Positions 7,983-16,235 of a DNA stretch of 24,542 nt are shown here, one piece after another. Position 1 is the stretch's first letter, and each line of letters opens with the position of its first letter. The DNA lies in NCBI GenBank assembly GCA_002297505.1, contig DBLQ01000033.1:1-24542 (forward strand). Direction: 5' to 3'. Source of the DNA: Flavobacteriales bacterium UBA720. Its GTDB lineage: Bacteria; Bacteroidota; Bacteroidia; Flavobacteriales; Weeksellaceae. The notes under the pieces are model-generated. The model was not told the origin of the DNA. It searched no databases and saw nothing but the letters and a program-made list of their open reading frames with translations. The translations under genes and the position numbers were made by a program.

Positions 7983-9453
7983 TTCAAAATCTTCATATCG
8001 CCAAATAATGAAAGCTACCTCTATTTTTGGAGGTGTTCAAGTTTTTAATATTATAATTCAAATCATTCGCTCTAAAGTGATTGCTGTTCTTTTGGGACCA
8101 GCAGGAATGGGAGTAATGGGATTGCTCAATTCCACTATTTCTTTGGTTACATCTGTTACAAACTTCGGATTGGGCACAAGTGCGGTTCGCGACATTTCAG
8201 AAGCTAATGCTACAGGAGACGAAAACCGGGTAAAAGAAACACTATCCGTTTTCCGAACTTTGGCCTGGGGAACAGGATTCTTGGGTTTACTGCTCACGCT
8301 TTCGCTTTCACCATGGTTGAGCCAGCTCACTTTTGGAAATTACGATTATACATTTGCCTTTGCAGTACTGTCATTTACATTGCTCATCTCACAATTAACA
8401 GCTGGGCAAACTGCCTTATTGCAAGGAATGCGACAAATTAAATGGATGGCAAAAGCAGGAATGTTATCTTCTGCTGTTGGACTAGTAAGTTCTTTACCTC
8501 TATATTATTTTTTAGGGGTGCAAGGTATTGTTCCTGCATTGGTAGTAACTTCAATCATTATTTTTTGTGTACAATATTATTTTTCCAATAAAATAAAAAT
8601 CAAAACACGTTTGCTTCCTTTAAAAAGTGCCCTTCAAAAAGGAAAACCAATGATAAAACTTGGTTTTATGTTGAGTTTAAGCGGGATAATTACGGTGGTG
8701 GCTTCCTATTTAGTTCGTATTTTTATTTCAAATTTTGGAGGAATTGCAGAAGTAGGGTTGTATAACGCAGGTTTTTCTATTGTTGGTGTTTATGCGGGTA
8801 TGGTCTTTACAGCAATGAGTACTGATTATTTCCCACGACTTTCAGGTGTCAATAATGACAGAAAGCAGTATAACGAACTGATTAACCAACAAAGCGAAAC
8901 TGCAATTTTACTACTTTCTCCATTGATTTGTTCCTTTCTAATTTTTATAAATTGGGCAATTATCCTTTTATATTCCCAACAATTTCTCCCAATAACAGAA
9001 ATGGTACATTTTTCTGTTTTAGGAATTTATTTTAAAGCACTCAGTTGGAGTATGGCATTTTTAATTTTGGCAAAAGGAGATTCAAAAGCATTTTTTTGGA
9101 ATGAATTTGCTGCCAATGTCTATCTTCTTATTTTGAATTGTTTAGGGTATTATTTCGATGGATTGCGTGGAATGGGCATTAGTTTTTTGGTTGGTTATTT
9201 TGTTTATTTTATCCAGATTTATTTTTTTACAAGAATAAAATACGGATTTTCTTACAACCAGGACTTACCCAAGTTGCTTCTGCTACAATTTCCACTAGGT
9301 TTTATATGCTATATTGTTTATTTTCTTTTGAGTGGTTGGGAAATGTATGTTTGTGGCAGTATTTTGATTTTAACAAGTGCTTATATTTCTTTCTATTGGC
9401 TGAACAAAAAAATGCAGGTAGTGGATTTGATTAAAAATAAATTAAAGAAGTAA
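7975..9453 (+). CDS. Wzx-type lipid-linked oligosaccharide flippase
   Basis: This 492-residue protein has about 12-14 hydrophobic segments and no signal peptide. The N-terminus, with IFGGVQVFNIIIQIIRSKVIAVLLGPAGMG (two adjacent parts), resembles the WzxE/O-antigen translocase branch of the MATE-like MVF superfamily, and FGLGTSAVRDISEA follows. It should move undecaprenyl-diphosphate-linked repeat units across the inner membrane. It is placed immediately after the amino-sugar cassette and 6 bases before the first glycosyltransferase, normal for a Wzx/Wzy locus. The second half is Phe/Ile/Leu-rich and AT-rich. Substrate specificity cannot be read from the sequence. Confidence 0.9.
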   Translation: MSDSKSSYRQIMKATSIFGGVQVFNIIIQIIRSKVIAVLLGPAGMGVMGLLNSTISLVTSVTNFGLGTSAVRDISEANATGDENRVKETLSVFRTLAWGTGFLGLLLTLSLSPWLSQLTFGNYDYTFAFAVLSFTLLISQLTAGQTALLQGMRQIKWMAKAGMLSSAVGLVSSLPLYYFLGVQGIVPALVVTSIIIFCVQYYFSNKIKIKTRLLPLKSALQKGKPMIKLGFMLSLSGIITVVASYLVRIFISNFGGIAEVGLYNAGFSIVGVYAGMVFTAMSTDYFPRLSGVNNDRKQYNELINQQSETAILLLSPLICSFLIFINWAIILLYSQQFLPITEMVHFSVLGIYFKALSWSMAFLILAKGDSKAFFWNEFAANVYLLILNCLGYYFDGLRGMGISFLVGYFVYFIQIYFFTRIKYGFSYNQDLPKLLLLQFPLGFICYIVYFLLSGWEMYVCGSILILTSAYISFYWLNKKMQVVDLIKNKLKK

Positions 9454-9459
9454 ATAACA

Positions 9460-10515
9460 ATGATGAAAGTTCTTTTACTACAAGAAATGAGTGGCGTTCA
9501 CACAGAACTCAGAAAAGCTTTACGTGAAATGAATATGCAAGCAGATATTGCAACCTTAGGAGATTTTTTTAAAGGTTATAATTCGGATATTAATTTAGGA
9601 AATCCTGGAATTGGCTATAAAAATGCAGCAAATAGGTTTTACCAACAAATAAAAAATATTGGTAATTTTAAGAAATATGATATTATACAATCAATATCAC
9701 CTGCACCATACATTTCATTTTTAGATAGTATTATTGATGATTTTGCTACAAAAAATAATAAAAAAGTTTTTATAGCTGCAGGAAGTGACCCAATTTATTT
9801 AAATTTTGTTAGAGAACTTGATTATTTTCCACCTCACATTCATTTTGACCGATGGACCGATGAGGAAAGGCAAATTCATTATAAAAAATTCATTAAAAAA
9901 TTAAAAAACTCCTACAATAAAATTGTTCCAGTTTGTTGGGAGTACAAGTATGCTATGCAAAAAGCTGGGCTCAAGCCAGAAGATGTCATTGCTTTTCCAA
10001 TAGATACCAATAAAAATAAGCCGGTTAAAAAAGATAACCAAAAGATAAAAGTATTTCATCCGCTCAATAGAACAGACCTTAATTATGATTTTAAGGGAAC
10101 CTTACTCATTCAAAAAGCCTTTGAAAATTTGGCGATAAAATATCCTGAGGTTGAGTTTATTTCTAAAGGAAATATGACACATACAGAATACAATAAGTTT
10201 ACGGATAATGTAGATATTATTGTAGACCAATGTTATTCATATAGTTATGGAATGAGCGCGGCGTATGGATTGGCAAAGGGGAAAATAGTATTATCTGGAT
10301 TGGAAGATATTGTGAAGCAGGAAAAACATTATGCAGAATGTCCTGTTATTAACATAAAACCCACTGTAGAAGATATTGTTGAAAAATTAGAAAAACTATT
10401 GCAGCAAAGGGAAAAAATCACACAATTGTCTGATGAATCCAGATGTTTTGCAGAGAAATACCATGACAGCATTAAGGTGGCAAAAAAATATTTAGAACTT
10501 TACCAGTCAATATGA
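9460..10515 (+). CDS. Probable GT-B glycosyltransferase
   Basis: The 351-residue soluble protein begins MMKVLLLQEMSGVHTELRKAL, a Rossmann start followed by a helix, as in GT-B enzymes. A second domain starts near IKVFHPLNRTDLNYDFKG (about 207-224), where a donor-binding domain would be. The usual E-x7-E motif is absent; the corresponding region reads DIIVDQCYSYSYGMSAAYGLAKGKIVLS. I assign it as a glycosyltransferase from fold pattern, length and neighbours. It is AT-rich, with long A and T runs, like the next three genes. The start could be either of two consecutive ATGs (9460 or 9463). It overlaps the next gene by ATGA. Confidence 0.65.
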   Translation: MMKVLLLQEMSGVHTELRKALREMNMQADIATLGDFFKGYNSDINLGNPGIGYKNAANRFYQQIKNIGNFKKYDIIQSISPAPYISFLDSIIDDFATKNNKKVFIAAGSDPIYLNFVRELDYFPPHIHFDRWTDEERQIHYKKFIKKLKNSYNKIVPVCWEYKYAMQKAGLKPEDVIAFPIDTNKNKPVKKDNQKIKVFHPLNRTDLNYDFKGTLLIQKAFENLAIKYPEVEFISKGNMTHTEYNKFTDNVDIIVDQCYSYSYGMSAAYGLAKGKIVLSGLEDIVKQEKHYAECPVINIKPTVEDIVEKLEKLLQQREKITQLSDESRCFAEKYHDSIKVAKKYLELYQSI

Positions 10516-11573
10516 AAATTCTGCGTCTCACCACTTTACTCGATTTCGGAGGACAGGAAAAACAGTACATCAGTTTTACCGAAAAACCTGAACTGCTTAG
10601 GCATGAATATATTTTTGCAGCAATTGGTTATGGTGGATATGCAGAAAATCTTTTGAGAAAGAGAGGATTTGAAGTGCACATTCTCAATAAAAATTTCGCC
10701 ATTAAAAATTTATTGAATATTTGGACAATTTATAAACTTATTAAGACAATTAAACCAGATATTGTACATACTGCTGCCGCAGAAGCGAACTTTCATGGAA
10801 TCATTGCAGCGAAATTGTCGGGAGTTAAAATCATTATTGCAGAAGAAATAGGAATTCCTAATCATTCTTCTGTGGCGAAGAAAATATTTCGGTTTGTTTA
10901 TACTTTTGCGGATAAAATAATTGGCGTGTCGCAATCTGTGAAAAATTTTTTGGTACGATCCAATGAAATTCCCGAGAAGAAAGGAAAAGTGATTTACAAT
11001 CCAGTAAGTATTCCGAAAAAATTTTCCAGAAGAAATTCAGATCAATTTGAAATTGTTTACGTGGGTCGTTTAGAGCAAGTGAAAAATGTGGCAACATTAA
11101 TAAAAGCTTTATCTAAAATTGAAATTCCAAATCTTCATTTAACTATCGTTGGCGATGGTAGAGAGAAAGAAAATTTGGAACAATTATGCGATGAATTAAA
11201 TCAAAAAAACCGCATTACTTTTACAGGTTTTTATGCAAATCCATCAGAGTATCTTTGTTCTGCGGATTTATTTGTACTGCCTTCCTTTTCCGAAGGATTT
11301 GGTATTGCAGCGGTGGAAGCTATGATGTTGAAAATTCCGGTTTTGTGTTCAAATGTTGGGGGTATTCCGGAATTTATAAGTGATGGAGTTAACGGCTGGT
11401 TATTTAATCCTAATAACGAAAATGAGCTGATTGCAAAACTTGAAATGATTCTCAATTTAAATAAAAATAATTTACACGAAATAGCACAAATTGGCTATAA
11501 GTCAGTTATCGAAAAATTTACAATAGAAAAATATATCCATAATCTCGAAACTTTTTATGATGAATGCGTATAA
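10512..11573 (+). CDS. GT4-family glycosyltransferase
   Basis: The 353-residue enzyme has GT-B/GT4 architecture. The N-terminal domain has DFGGQEKQYI (11-20) and the acceptor-side strand KPDIVHTAAAEANFHG (81-96). The C-terminal donor domain begins FEIVYVGRLEQVKNV (179-193). The E-x7-E motif is SEGFGIAAVEAM (Glu261 and Glu269), followed by PVLCSNVGGIPEFI. GT4 enzymes are retaining and use nucleotide-sugar donors; donor and linkage are not predictable here. It is likely cytosolic at the membrane face, adding one sugar to the lipid-linked unit. The 3' end overlaps the next gene by up to 17 bases. Confidence 0.93.
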   Translation: MKILRLTTLLDFGGQEKQYISFTEKPELLRHEYIFAAIGYGGYAENLLRKRGFEVHILNKNFAIKNLLNIWTIYKLIKTIKPDIVHTAAAEANFHGIIAAKLSGVKIIIAEEIGIPNHSSVAKKIFRFVYTFADKIIGVSQSVKNFLVRSNEIPEKKGKVIYNPVSIPKKFSRRNSDQFEIVYVGRLEQVKNVATLIKALSKIEIPNLHLTIVGDGREKENLEQLCDELNQKNRITFTGFYANPSEYLCSADLFVLPSFSEGFGIAAVEAMMLKIPVLCSNVGGIPEFISDGVNGWLFNPNNENELIAKLEMILNLNKNNLHEIAQIGYKSVIEKFTIEKYIHNLETFYDECV

Positions 11574-12633
11574 ATCAGGCAGAAAAATTCTTTACGTTGT
11601 CAATCATTTTAAATATCACGGTGGTATTGAAAGAATGTTGTCGAATAAAATTGATGCTTGGTCAGAGTTCTATCAAGACGAAGTGATAGTGGTTACACTT
11701 AATCAAGGGAATTCTGAGATTGTTTATCCGCCAAAATTTCCATTCCGGTTAATTGATCTGAAAATAGAAAATGCAAATGCCCAAAGTTTAAATGATTTAA
11801 AACAATTATATAGTAAATTAAAGACAATTGTAAAAAATGAAAAACCCGATATTCTCATTTCTACACTTACCGGAATTCCCTCTTTACTAATTCCATTTAT
11901 TAATAAAAAAGTCAAAAAGTATTTAGAAATTCATAGTTCTGGCGCTCTATCAGTTACAAAAAGTTGGAAATATAAATGGTGGTTTCTTAATAAATACGAT
12001 GGGGTAGTTCTTCTAAATGAAGATGAAAAACAATATTATCAATTAGATAATTTAATTGTTATTCCTAACTTTATTTCACATAAATCAGATTCTTCACCAC
12101 ATTATCAAAACCGTAGCAAAACAATTATTTCTGCCGGAAGAATTCACCAGGACAAACAATATGATCATCTGATCAAAATTTGGGAGAAATTATTTGATAA
12201 ATTTCCAGAATGGTCGGTAGAAATATATGGGGATGGTGATGAAGATTTATTAAAACAGTATACGAAGTATATTTCAACCAATAAAATTGAACGTTTCACT
12301 TTTAATAGCGCTACAAGGCAATTAGATGAAGTTTTAAGTAATGCTTCTTTGTTTTGTTTAACTTCCCAAACCGAAAGTTTTTCTATGATTTTGTTAGAAT
12401 GCAAAGAAAATGCTTTACCAACAATAAGCTATGATTGTCCGAATGGACCAAGACATATTATTAAAAACGATGGGATTTTAATAGAACATAACAATATAGA
12501 ATCGTTTTCTGAAAAGTTATGTAAACTAATTTCAGATGATGAACTACGAAAAGAACTTGCGGAAAATGCCTACCAGAATAAGAATGTGTTTTCTTCTAAC
12601 AATATAATTAAAAGATGGAACAAACTCATTTAA
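11557..12633 (+). CDS. GT4-family glycosyltransferase (AmsD-like)
   Basis: The 358-residue GT4 enzyme has an N-terminal domain with NHFKYHGGIERMLSN (16-30, the GG-E acceptor loop) and a donor domain starting SKTIISAGRIHQDKQYDHLI (187-206). The E-x7-E motif is in QTESFSMILLECKEN (Glu273, Glu281). SYDCPNGPRHIIKNDGIL (291-308) resembles the NGP-II loop of AmsD-like exopolysaccharide transferases, a weak hint of galactose or GalNAc transfer. Start is at one of two adjacent ATGs, inside the previous gene's end. The 3' end overlaps the acyltransferase by 19 bases. AT-rich with homopolymer runs. Confidence 0.9.
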   Translation: MMNAYKSGRKILYVVNHFKYHGGIERMLSNKIDAWSEFYQDEVIVVTLNQGNSEIVYPPKFPFRLIDLKIENANAQSLNDLKQLYSKLKTIVKNEKPDILISTLTGIPSLLIPFINKKVKKYLEIHSSGALSVTKSWKYKWWFLNKYDGVVLLNEDEKQYYQLDNLIVIPNFISHKSDSSPHYQNRSKTIISAGRIHQDKQYDHLIKIWEKLFDKFPEWSVEIYGDGDEDLLKQYTKYISTNKIERFTFNSATRQLDEVLSNASLFCLTSQTESFSMILLECKENALPTISYDCPNGPRHIIKNDGILIEHNNIESFSEKLCKLISDDELRKELAENAYQNKNVFSSNNIIKRWNKLI

Positions 12634-13751
12634 ATAAAGAAAAAATATATCTCCCAGGACTCAACGGAATCAGAGCTATTGCTGCATTAGCAGTTGTTTT
12701 TTCTCACACAAACGGACATTTAGGTAATTTTGGACTTACTACATTACCATATTTATCCTTAGCTGGTTTTGGTGTTACTATATTTTTTACATTAAGCGGT
12801 TTTCTTATCACTTTTTTATTATTCAAAGAAATTGATAAAACTGGAACTGTTGAGATTAAAAAATTCTATGCAAGGAGGATTCTGCGTATTTGGCCGTTAT
12901 ATTATTTTTACTTATTTGTTATATTAGCAGTGGTAGGCTATGGCGCGTTGGGTAAAACGTTTTTCATGTATTTGGCAATCCTACCAAATATTGCTAATGC
13001 CTATGTCACATACAATGCTTTACCATGGGAAATTCCTACTGCTACGGCAATGTTTTTAATTGGTCATTATTGGTCTTTGGGAGTAGAAGAGCAATTTTAT
13101 TCTTTTTGGCCTTGGTTAATTAAAAAAATCAAAAATATTTTACCATTCCTCATCTTATTCCCTATTGCATTTCTTGCTTTGAAAATCATAGCTAAATATA
13201 TGCATTTTTCAGAACCAATTCAATTTGTGCTCCATTATTCCCGATTTGGATGTTTAGGAATTGGTGCATTGGGAGCATATCTCTATTGGAGCAACCACAA
13301 AATATTGAAATATTTAAAACCATTGGGAATACAGATTTTACCTTGGGTTGTCCTACTCATTGTTGCATTAAATAGATTTCATATATTTTCAATAATTGAT
13401 CACGAGATAGTATCTTTATTTATGGTCATTTTGATTATTAATCAAATCTCAGGTTACAAAAAAATAATAAATTTAGAAAATAAAGTTTTTGATTATTTAG
13501 GTAAAATATCGTTTGGAATTTATGTGTACAACCCACTTGTGATTTTTATTTTATATTCTATAATAAGTAAGTATTTTGAATTGTCAGAAACTCTACTTTC
13601 ATATATGATTATTTATTCACTAGTAGTTTTTACTAATATATTATTCGCACATTTGTCATATTACACAATAGAAAGATTCTTTTTGAAATTGAAATCTAAC
13701 TTTATTACAGTAAAAAGTATTGCAAGTAAAGAAGAATTTAATGAAAAATAA
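12615..13751 (+). CDS. Acyltransferase family 3 (OafA-like) membrane protein
   Basis: This 378-residue multipass protein is an acyltransferase 3 family member, which O-acylates (commonly O-acetylates) surface glycans at the inner membrane. Family motifs are GLNGIRAIAALAVVFSH (15-31, catalytic-type His31), FFTLSGFLIT (57-66), FYARRILRIWPLYY (84-97) and HYWSLGVEEQFYSFWP (151-166). About ten hydrophobic helices follow. It lacks the extra C-terminal SGNH domain of long OafA enzymes, so it is the short form. Embedded between glycosyltransferases with overlaps at both ends, it probably decorates the locus polysaccharide. Very AT-rich. Confidence 0.93.
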   Translation: MEQTHLNKEKIYLPGLNGIRAIAALAVVFSHTNGHLGNFGLTTLPYLSLAGFGVTIFFTLSGFLITFLLFKEIDKTGTVEIKKFYARRILRIWPLYYFYLFVILAVVGYGALGKTFFMYLAILPNIANAYVTYNALPWEIPTATAMFLIGHYWSLGVEEQFYSFWPWLIKKIKNILPFLILFPIAFLALKIIAKYMHFSEPIQFVLHYSRFGCLGIGALGAYLYWSNHKILKYLKPLGIQILPWVVLLIVALNRFHIFSIIDHEIVSLFMVILIINQISGYKKIINLENKVFDYLGKISFGIYVYNPLVIFILYSIISKYFELSETLLSYMIIYSLVVFTNILFAHLSYYTIERFFLKLKSNFITVKSIASKEEFNEK

Positions 13752-15000
13752 AAATCTCCTCTTTATCACCTGGGATGGCCCTCAAACCTCATACATGGAA
13801 GGTCTGTTTATGCCCATATTTCAAGAAATAGCTAAAAATACAGAGATGTCGTTTCATGTTTTGCAATTTACTTGGGCAGATGAAAATAAAATCAACCAAA
13901 CTAAAAAAGTAGCAGAAGAAATGGGAGTTAAATATACTGCGATGCCCATTATTAGAAAACCAAATGTGTCTGTCGGAAGTCTCTTGACGGTTTTTACATC
14001 TTCAATCAAAATCAAAAAATACATCAAAGAAAATAACATTGACATCATGATGCCACGAAGCACTTTCCCCGCAATGATGGTCAATCAAATTCTGGGGGGT
14101 GGAAAAATTCCCTTCAGGGGATTTAGGGGCAAACTAATGTTCGATGCCGATGGCTTACCAATAGAAGAGCGAGTTGATTTTGCAGGTTTGAAGAGAGATT
14201 CCTTCCAATACAAACTAATGAAATCTGCGGAAACCAAAATGCTAAAGAATGCAGACGCTGTAATTACGCGATCCCAAAAAGCAATAGAAGTGCATCTGGA
14301 GACGATTGGAGCAGAAAGCAGAAACAAATTTTCGGTTGTTTTTAATGGCAGAAATAAGGACCACTTTAAATTAAATTCTGAAGCCAGACAAAAAGCCCGA
14401 GAAGAATTGAAATTGACTGATGAATTTTTATTTGTTTATGCAGGTTCTCTAGGCCCGCAATATTGCTTTCCAGAGATGTTGGAGATTTTTATAAATCACA
14501 CAACGACTCATGATTCCAAATTTCTTATTTTAACGGGGAATATACATTTTGCCAAACAAAATATCCCCGCAGAATTGACATCAAATATCATTTTGAAATC
14601 TGTACAATCAGCCGAAGTTCCTTTTTATTTGAATGCCGGAGATGTTGCTTTTGCCCTGCGACAGCCGAGCCACAGCATGCAAGGTGTTGCACCGATTAAG
14701 TTGGGAGAATATCTTTTGTGCGGTCTGCCAGTCATTGCCAGCAAGGGTATTGGCGATACAGATGATATTTTGGAAAATTTTGATGAATGTTATCTTTTCG
14801 ATCATTCATCTGGATTGCAAACTCAAAAACAAAACATCGCTGAATTTTTAGAAAAGGCTATATTTGCCGACAGAAATAACATCACAAAAAAAGCCCAGGG
14901 ATACTTCTCTCTGGAAGCCGCCGCAGAGTCTTACATCAATGTAATCAAAAATCTACTCTTAAATATCAACTTACAACGATCAACCATCAACCATCAATGA
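13741..15000 (+). CDS. Glycosyltransferase, GT4-like, with repeat-derived C-terminus
   Basis: The 419-residue protein starts at ATG 13741 (MKNKNLLFITWDGPQTSYMEG), which overlaps the acyltransferase stop by 11 bases; an in-frame ATG at 13720 would add seven poorly supported residues. The donor-domain part includes FLFVYAGSLGPQYCFPEML and QGVAPIKLGEYLLCGLPVIASKGIGDT, a GT4-like nucleotide-binding region. An FDADGLPIEERV segment lies in the middle of the N-terminal domain. The last residues (about LQRSTINHQ) are encoded by a CATCAAC-type low-complexity repeat, so the tail is probably not part of the fold. It is followed by ATGA overlap with the next transferase. Substrate unknown. Confidence 0.88.
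   Translation: MKNKNLLFITWDGPQTSYMEGLFMPIFQEIAKNTEMSFHVLQFTWADENKINQTKKVAEEMGVKYTAMPIIRKPNVSVGSLLTVFTSSIKIKKYIKENNIDIMMPRSTFPAMMVNQILGGGKIPFRGFRGKLMFDADGLPIEERVDFAGLKRDSFQYKLMKSAETKMLKNADAVITRSQKAIEVHLETIGAESRNKFSVVFNGRNKDHFKLNSEARQKAREELKLTDEFLFVYAGSLGPQYCFPEMLEIFINHTTTHDSKFLILTGNIHFAKQNIPAELTSNIILKSVQSAEVPFYLNAGDVAFALRQPSHSMQGVAPIKLGEYLLCGLPVIASKGIGDTDDILENFDECYLFDHSSGLQTQKQNIAEFLEKAIFADRNNITKKAQGYFSLEAAAESYINVIKNLLLNINLQRSTINHQ
14981..14998 (+). repeat. CATCAAC repeat forming the 3' end of a glycosyltransferase gene
   Basis: TCAACCATCAACCATCAA runs to the TGA stop of the 13741 gene. It is the same word as the tract at 1205-1260 upstream of recX. Here it is translated (STINHQ) and abuts the next start codon. 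Confidence 0.75.
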
Positions 15001-16235
15001 AAATCCTTTATCTCACCAAATACACAAGAATGGCTGGTAGCAGCAGAATGCGAAGCTACCAGTATTTTCCGTATTTGGAAAAGGCGGGAATGACGGTTGT
15101 GGTTAAGCCTTTTTTCGATGATGATTATCTTAAAGATTTTTATGCGGGGAAAAAAAATATCAGCACAGTTGTGAAATCCTATTTACGGAGATTTTTCGTA
15201 TTGTTTTCAGTTTTAAGATATAACAATGTAGTCATCGAAAAAGAAATTTTCCCATTTCTTCCAGCATTTGCAGAATGGATATTGAAGTCGTTTGGAATCA
15301 AATATATTGTAGATTATGACGATGCGATTTTTCATAATTATGACCAAAGCCAAAATCCAGTTATAAAGAAATTCTTAGGAAATAAAATAGCCCAAGTGAT
15401 GCGTTATAGCGGAACTGTGGTTGCAGGTAACAACTATTTAGCAGAATATGCAAGAAAGGAAGGTGCAAAAAATATAGAAATTATTCCAACAGTCATTGAT
15501 ATAAATCGATATCCATCAAAAAATAATAACTCAAACCTAGCACTTCCACCCAATGTCATCCTGAGCGAAGTCGAAGGAAGGGATGGGGAAAAAAGCGAAT
15601 TTGATGGGCAATCGCTTCCTCCCTTTAGGGCTGTGGAAAAAAGCGACTCGCAATTTCCACCCAATGTCATCCTGAGCGGAGTCGAAGGAAGGGCTGGGGA
15701 AGGAAGCGTTTTAGACTCTGGCAAATTCATCGTAGGCTGGATTGGTACAAAAACCACCTTCGAAAAACATCTTTTGCCTTGCAGAGAGTGGATCAAAGAA
15801 TTGCAAGATCAACATTCTGATATTCACTTTCATATTGTTGGGATTACAGAAGATATGGATCTTGGGAAAAATGTAAAATACATTCAATGGACTGAGGAAA
15901 CAGAAGTTTCAGAGATTCTTAAAATGGATGTCGGGATTATGCCACTTCAGGATTCTCAATGGGAAAAAGGAAAATGTGCCTACAAATTGATACAATATGC
16001 GGCGTGTGGAATTCCAGGTGTTGCATCTGATGTTGGAATGAACAAAGAAGTTTGTATTGATGGGAAAACTGGTTTCATTGCAACCAGCAATGAAGAATGG
16101 AAAGCGAAAATTGTAGATTATAAAAATGATAGTGAACAAAGACTAAGAATGGGAGCTAATGCCAGAAAACTGGTAGAGCAAAAATATTGTATACAGGTGA
16201 CGTCGGAAAAATGGATTAAAATATTGAAGGAATGA
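14997..16235 (+). CDS. Glycosyltransferase with in-frame repeat insertion in interdomain linker
   Basis: This is a GT-B-like enzyme of 412 residues. The N-terminal domain begins MKILYLTKYTRMAGSSRMRSYQ and includes IKYIVDYDDAIFHNY; the donor domain begins KFIVGWIGTKTTFEKHL and ends with KLIQYAACGIPGVASDVGMNKEV. Between IIPTVIDINRYP and KFIVGW lie about 70 residues derived from an intergenic-type repeat (two PPNVILSxVEGR copies). Removing them leaves about 345 residues, close to the sibling transferases. Because the insertion is at the domain boundary and keeps the frame, the enzyme may still fold; this is inference. It overlaps both neighbours by ATGA. Confidence 0.85.
   Translation: MKILYLTKYTRMAGSSRMRSYQYFPYLEKAGMTVVVKPFFDDDYLKDFYAGKKNISTVVKSYLRRFFVLFSVLRYNNVVIEKEIFPFLPAFAEWILKSFGIKYIVDYDDAIFHNYDQSQNPVIKKFLGNKIAQVMRYSGTVVAGNNYLAEYARKEGAKNIEIIPTVIDINRYPSKNNNSNLALPPNVILSEVEGRDGEKSEFDGQSLPPFRAVEKSDSQFPPNVILSGVEGRAGEGSVLDSGKFIVGWIGTKTTFEKHLLPCREWIKELQDQHSDIHFHIVGITEDMDLGKNVKYIQWTEETEVSEILKMDVGIMPLQDSQWEKGKCAYKLIQYAACGIPGVASDVGMNKEVCIDGKTGFIATSNEEWKAKIVDYKNDSEQRLRMGANARKLVEQKYCIQVTSEKWIKILKE
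15544..15708 (+). repeat. Duplicated TCCTGAGCG(A/G)AGTCGAAGG repeat inside a coding sequence
   Basis: Two 54-base copies, 15544-15597 and 15655-15708, begin TTCCACCCAATGTCATCC and end GCG, and differ at only a few positions. Their starts are 111 bases apart, exactly 37 codons, so both are read in the same frame (NVILSEVEGR and NVILSGVEGR). The 57-base interval contains CAATCGCTTCCTCCC and TGGAAAAAAGCGA, which share partial complementarity (GCGATTG / AAGCGA words). The core word is a well-known abundant intergenic repeat in many Bacteroidota, usually not translated. Confidence 0.9.

Noticed and set aside
13720..13740. Alternative earlier start for the glycosyltransferase
   Set aside because: It adds seven charged residues before the hydrophobic first strand; ATG 13741 gives a normal GT-B start and a short overlap.
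15434..15796. Minus-strand open frame of 120 codons with PSTPLRMTLGG-like repeats
   Set aside because: It is the reverse reading of the TCCTGAGCG repeat inside a real glycosyltransferase gene; such peptides are frequent spurious annotations of this repeat.
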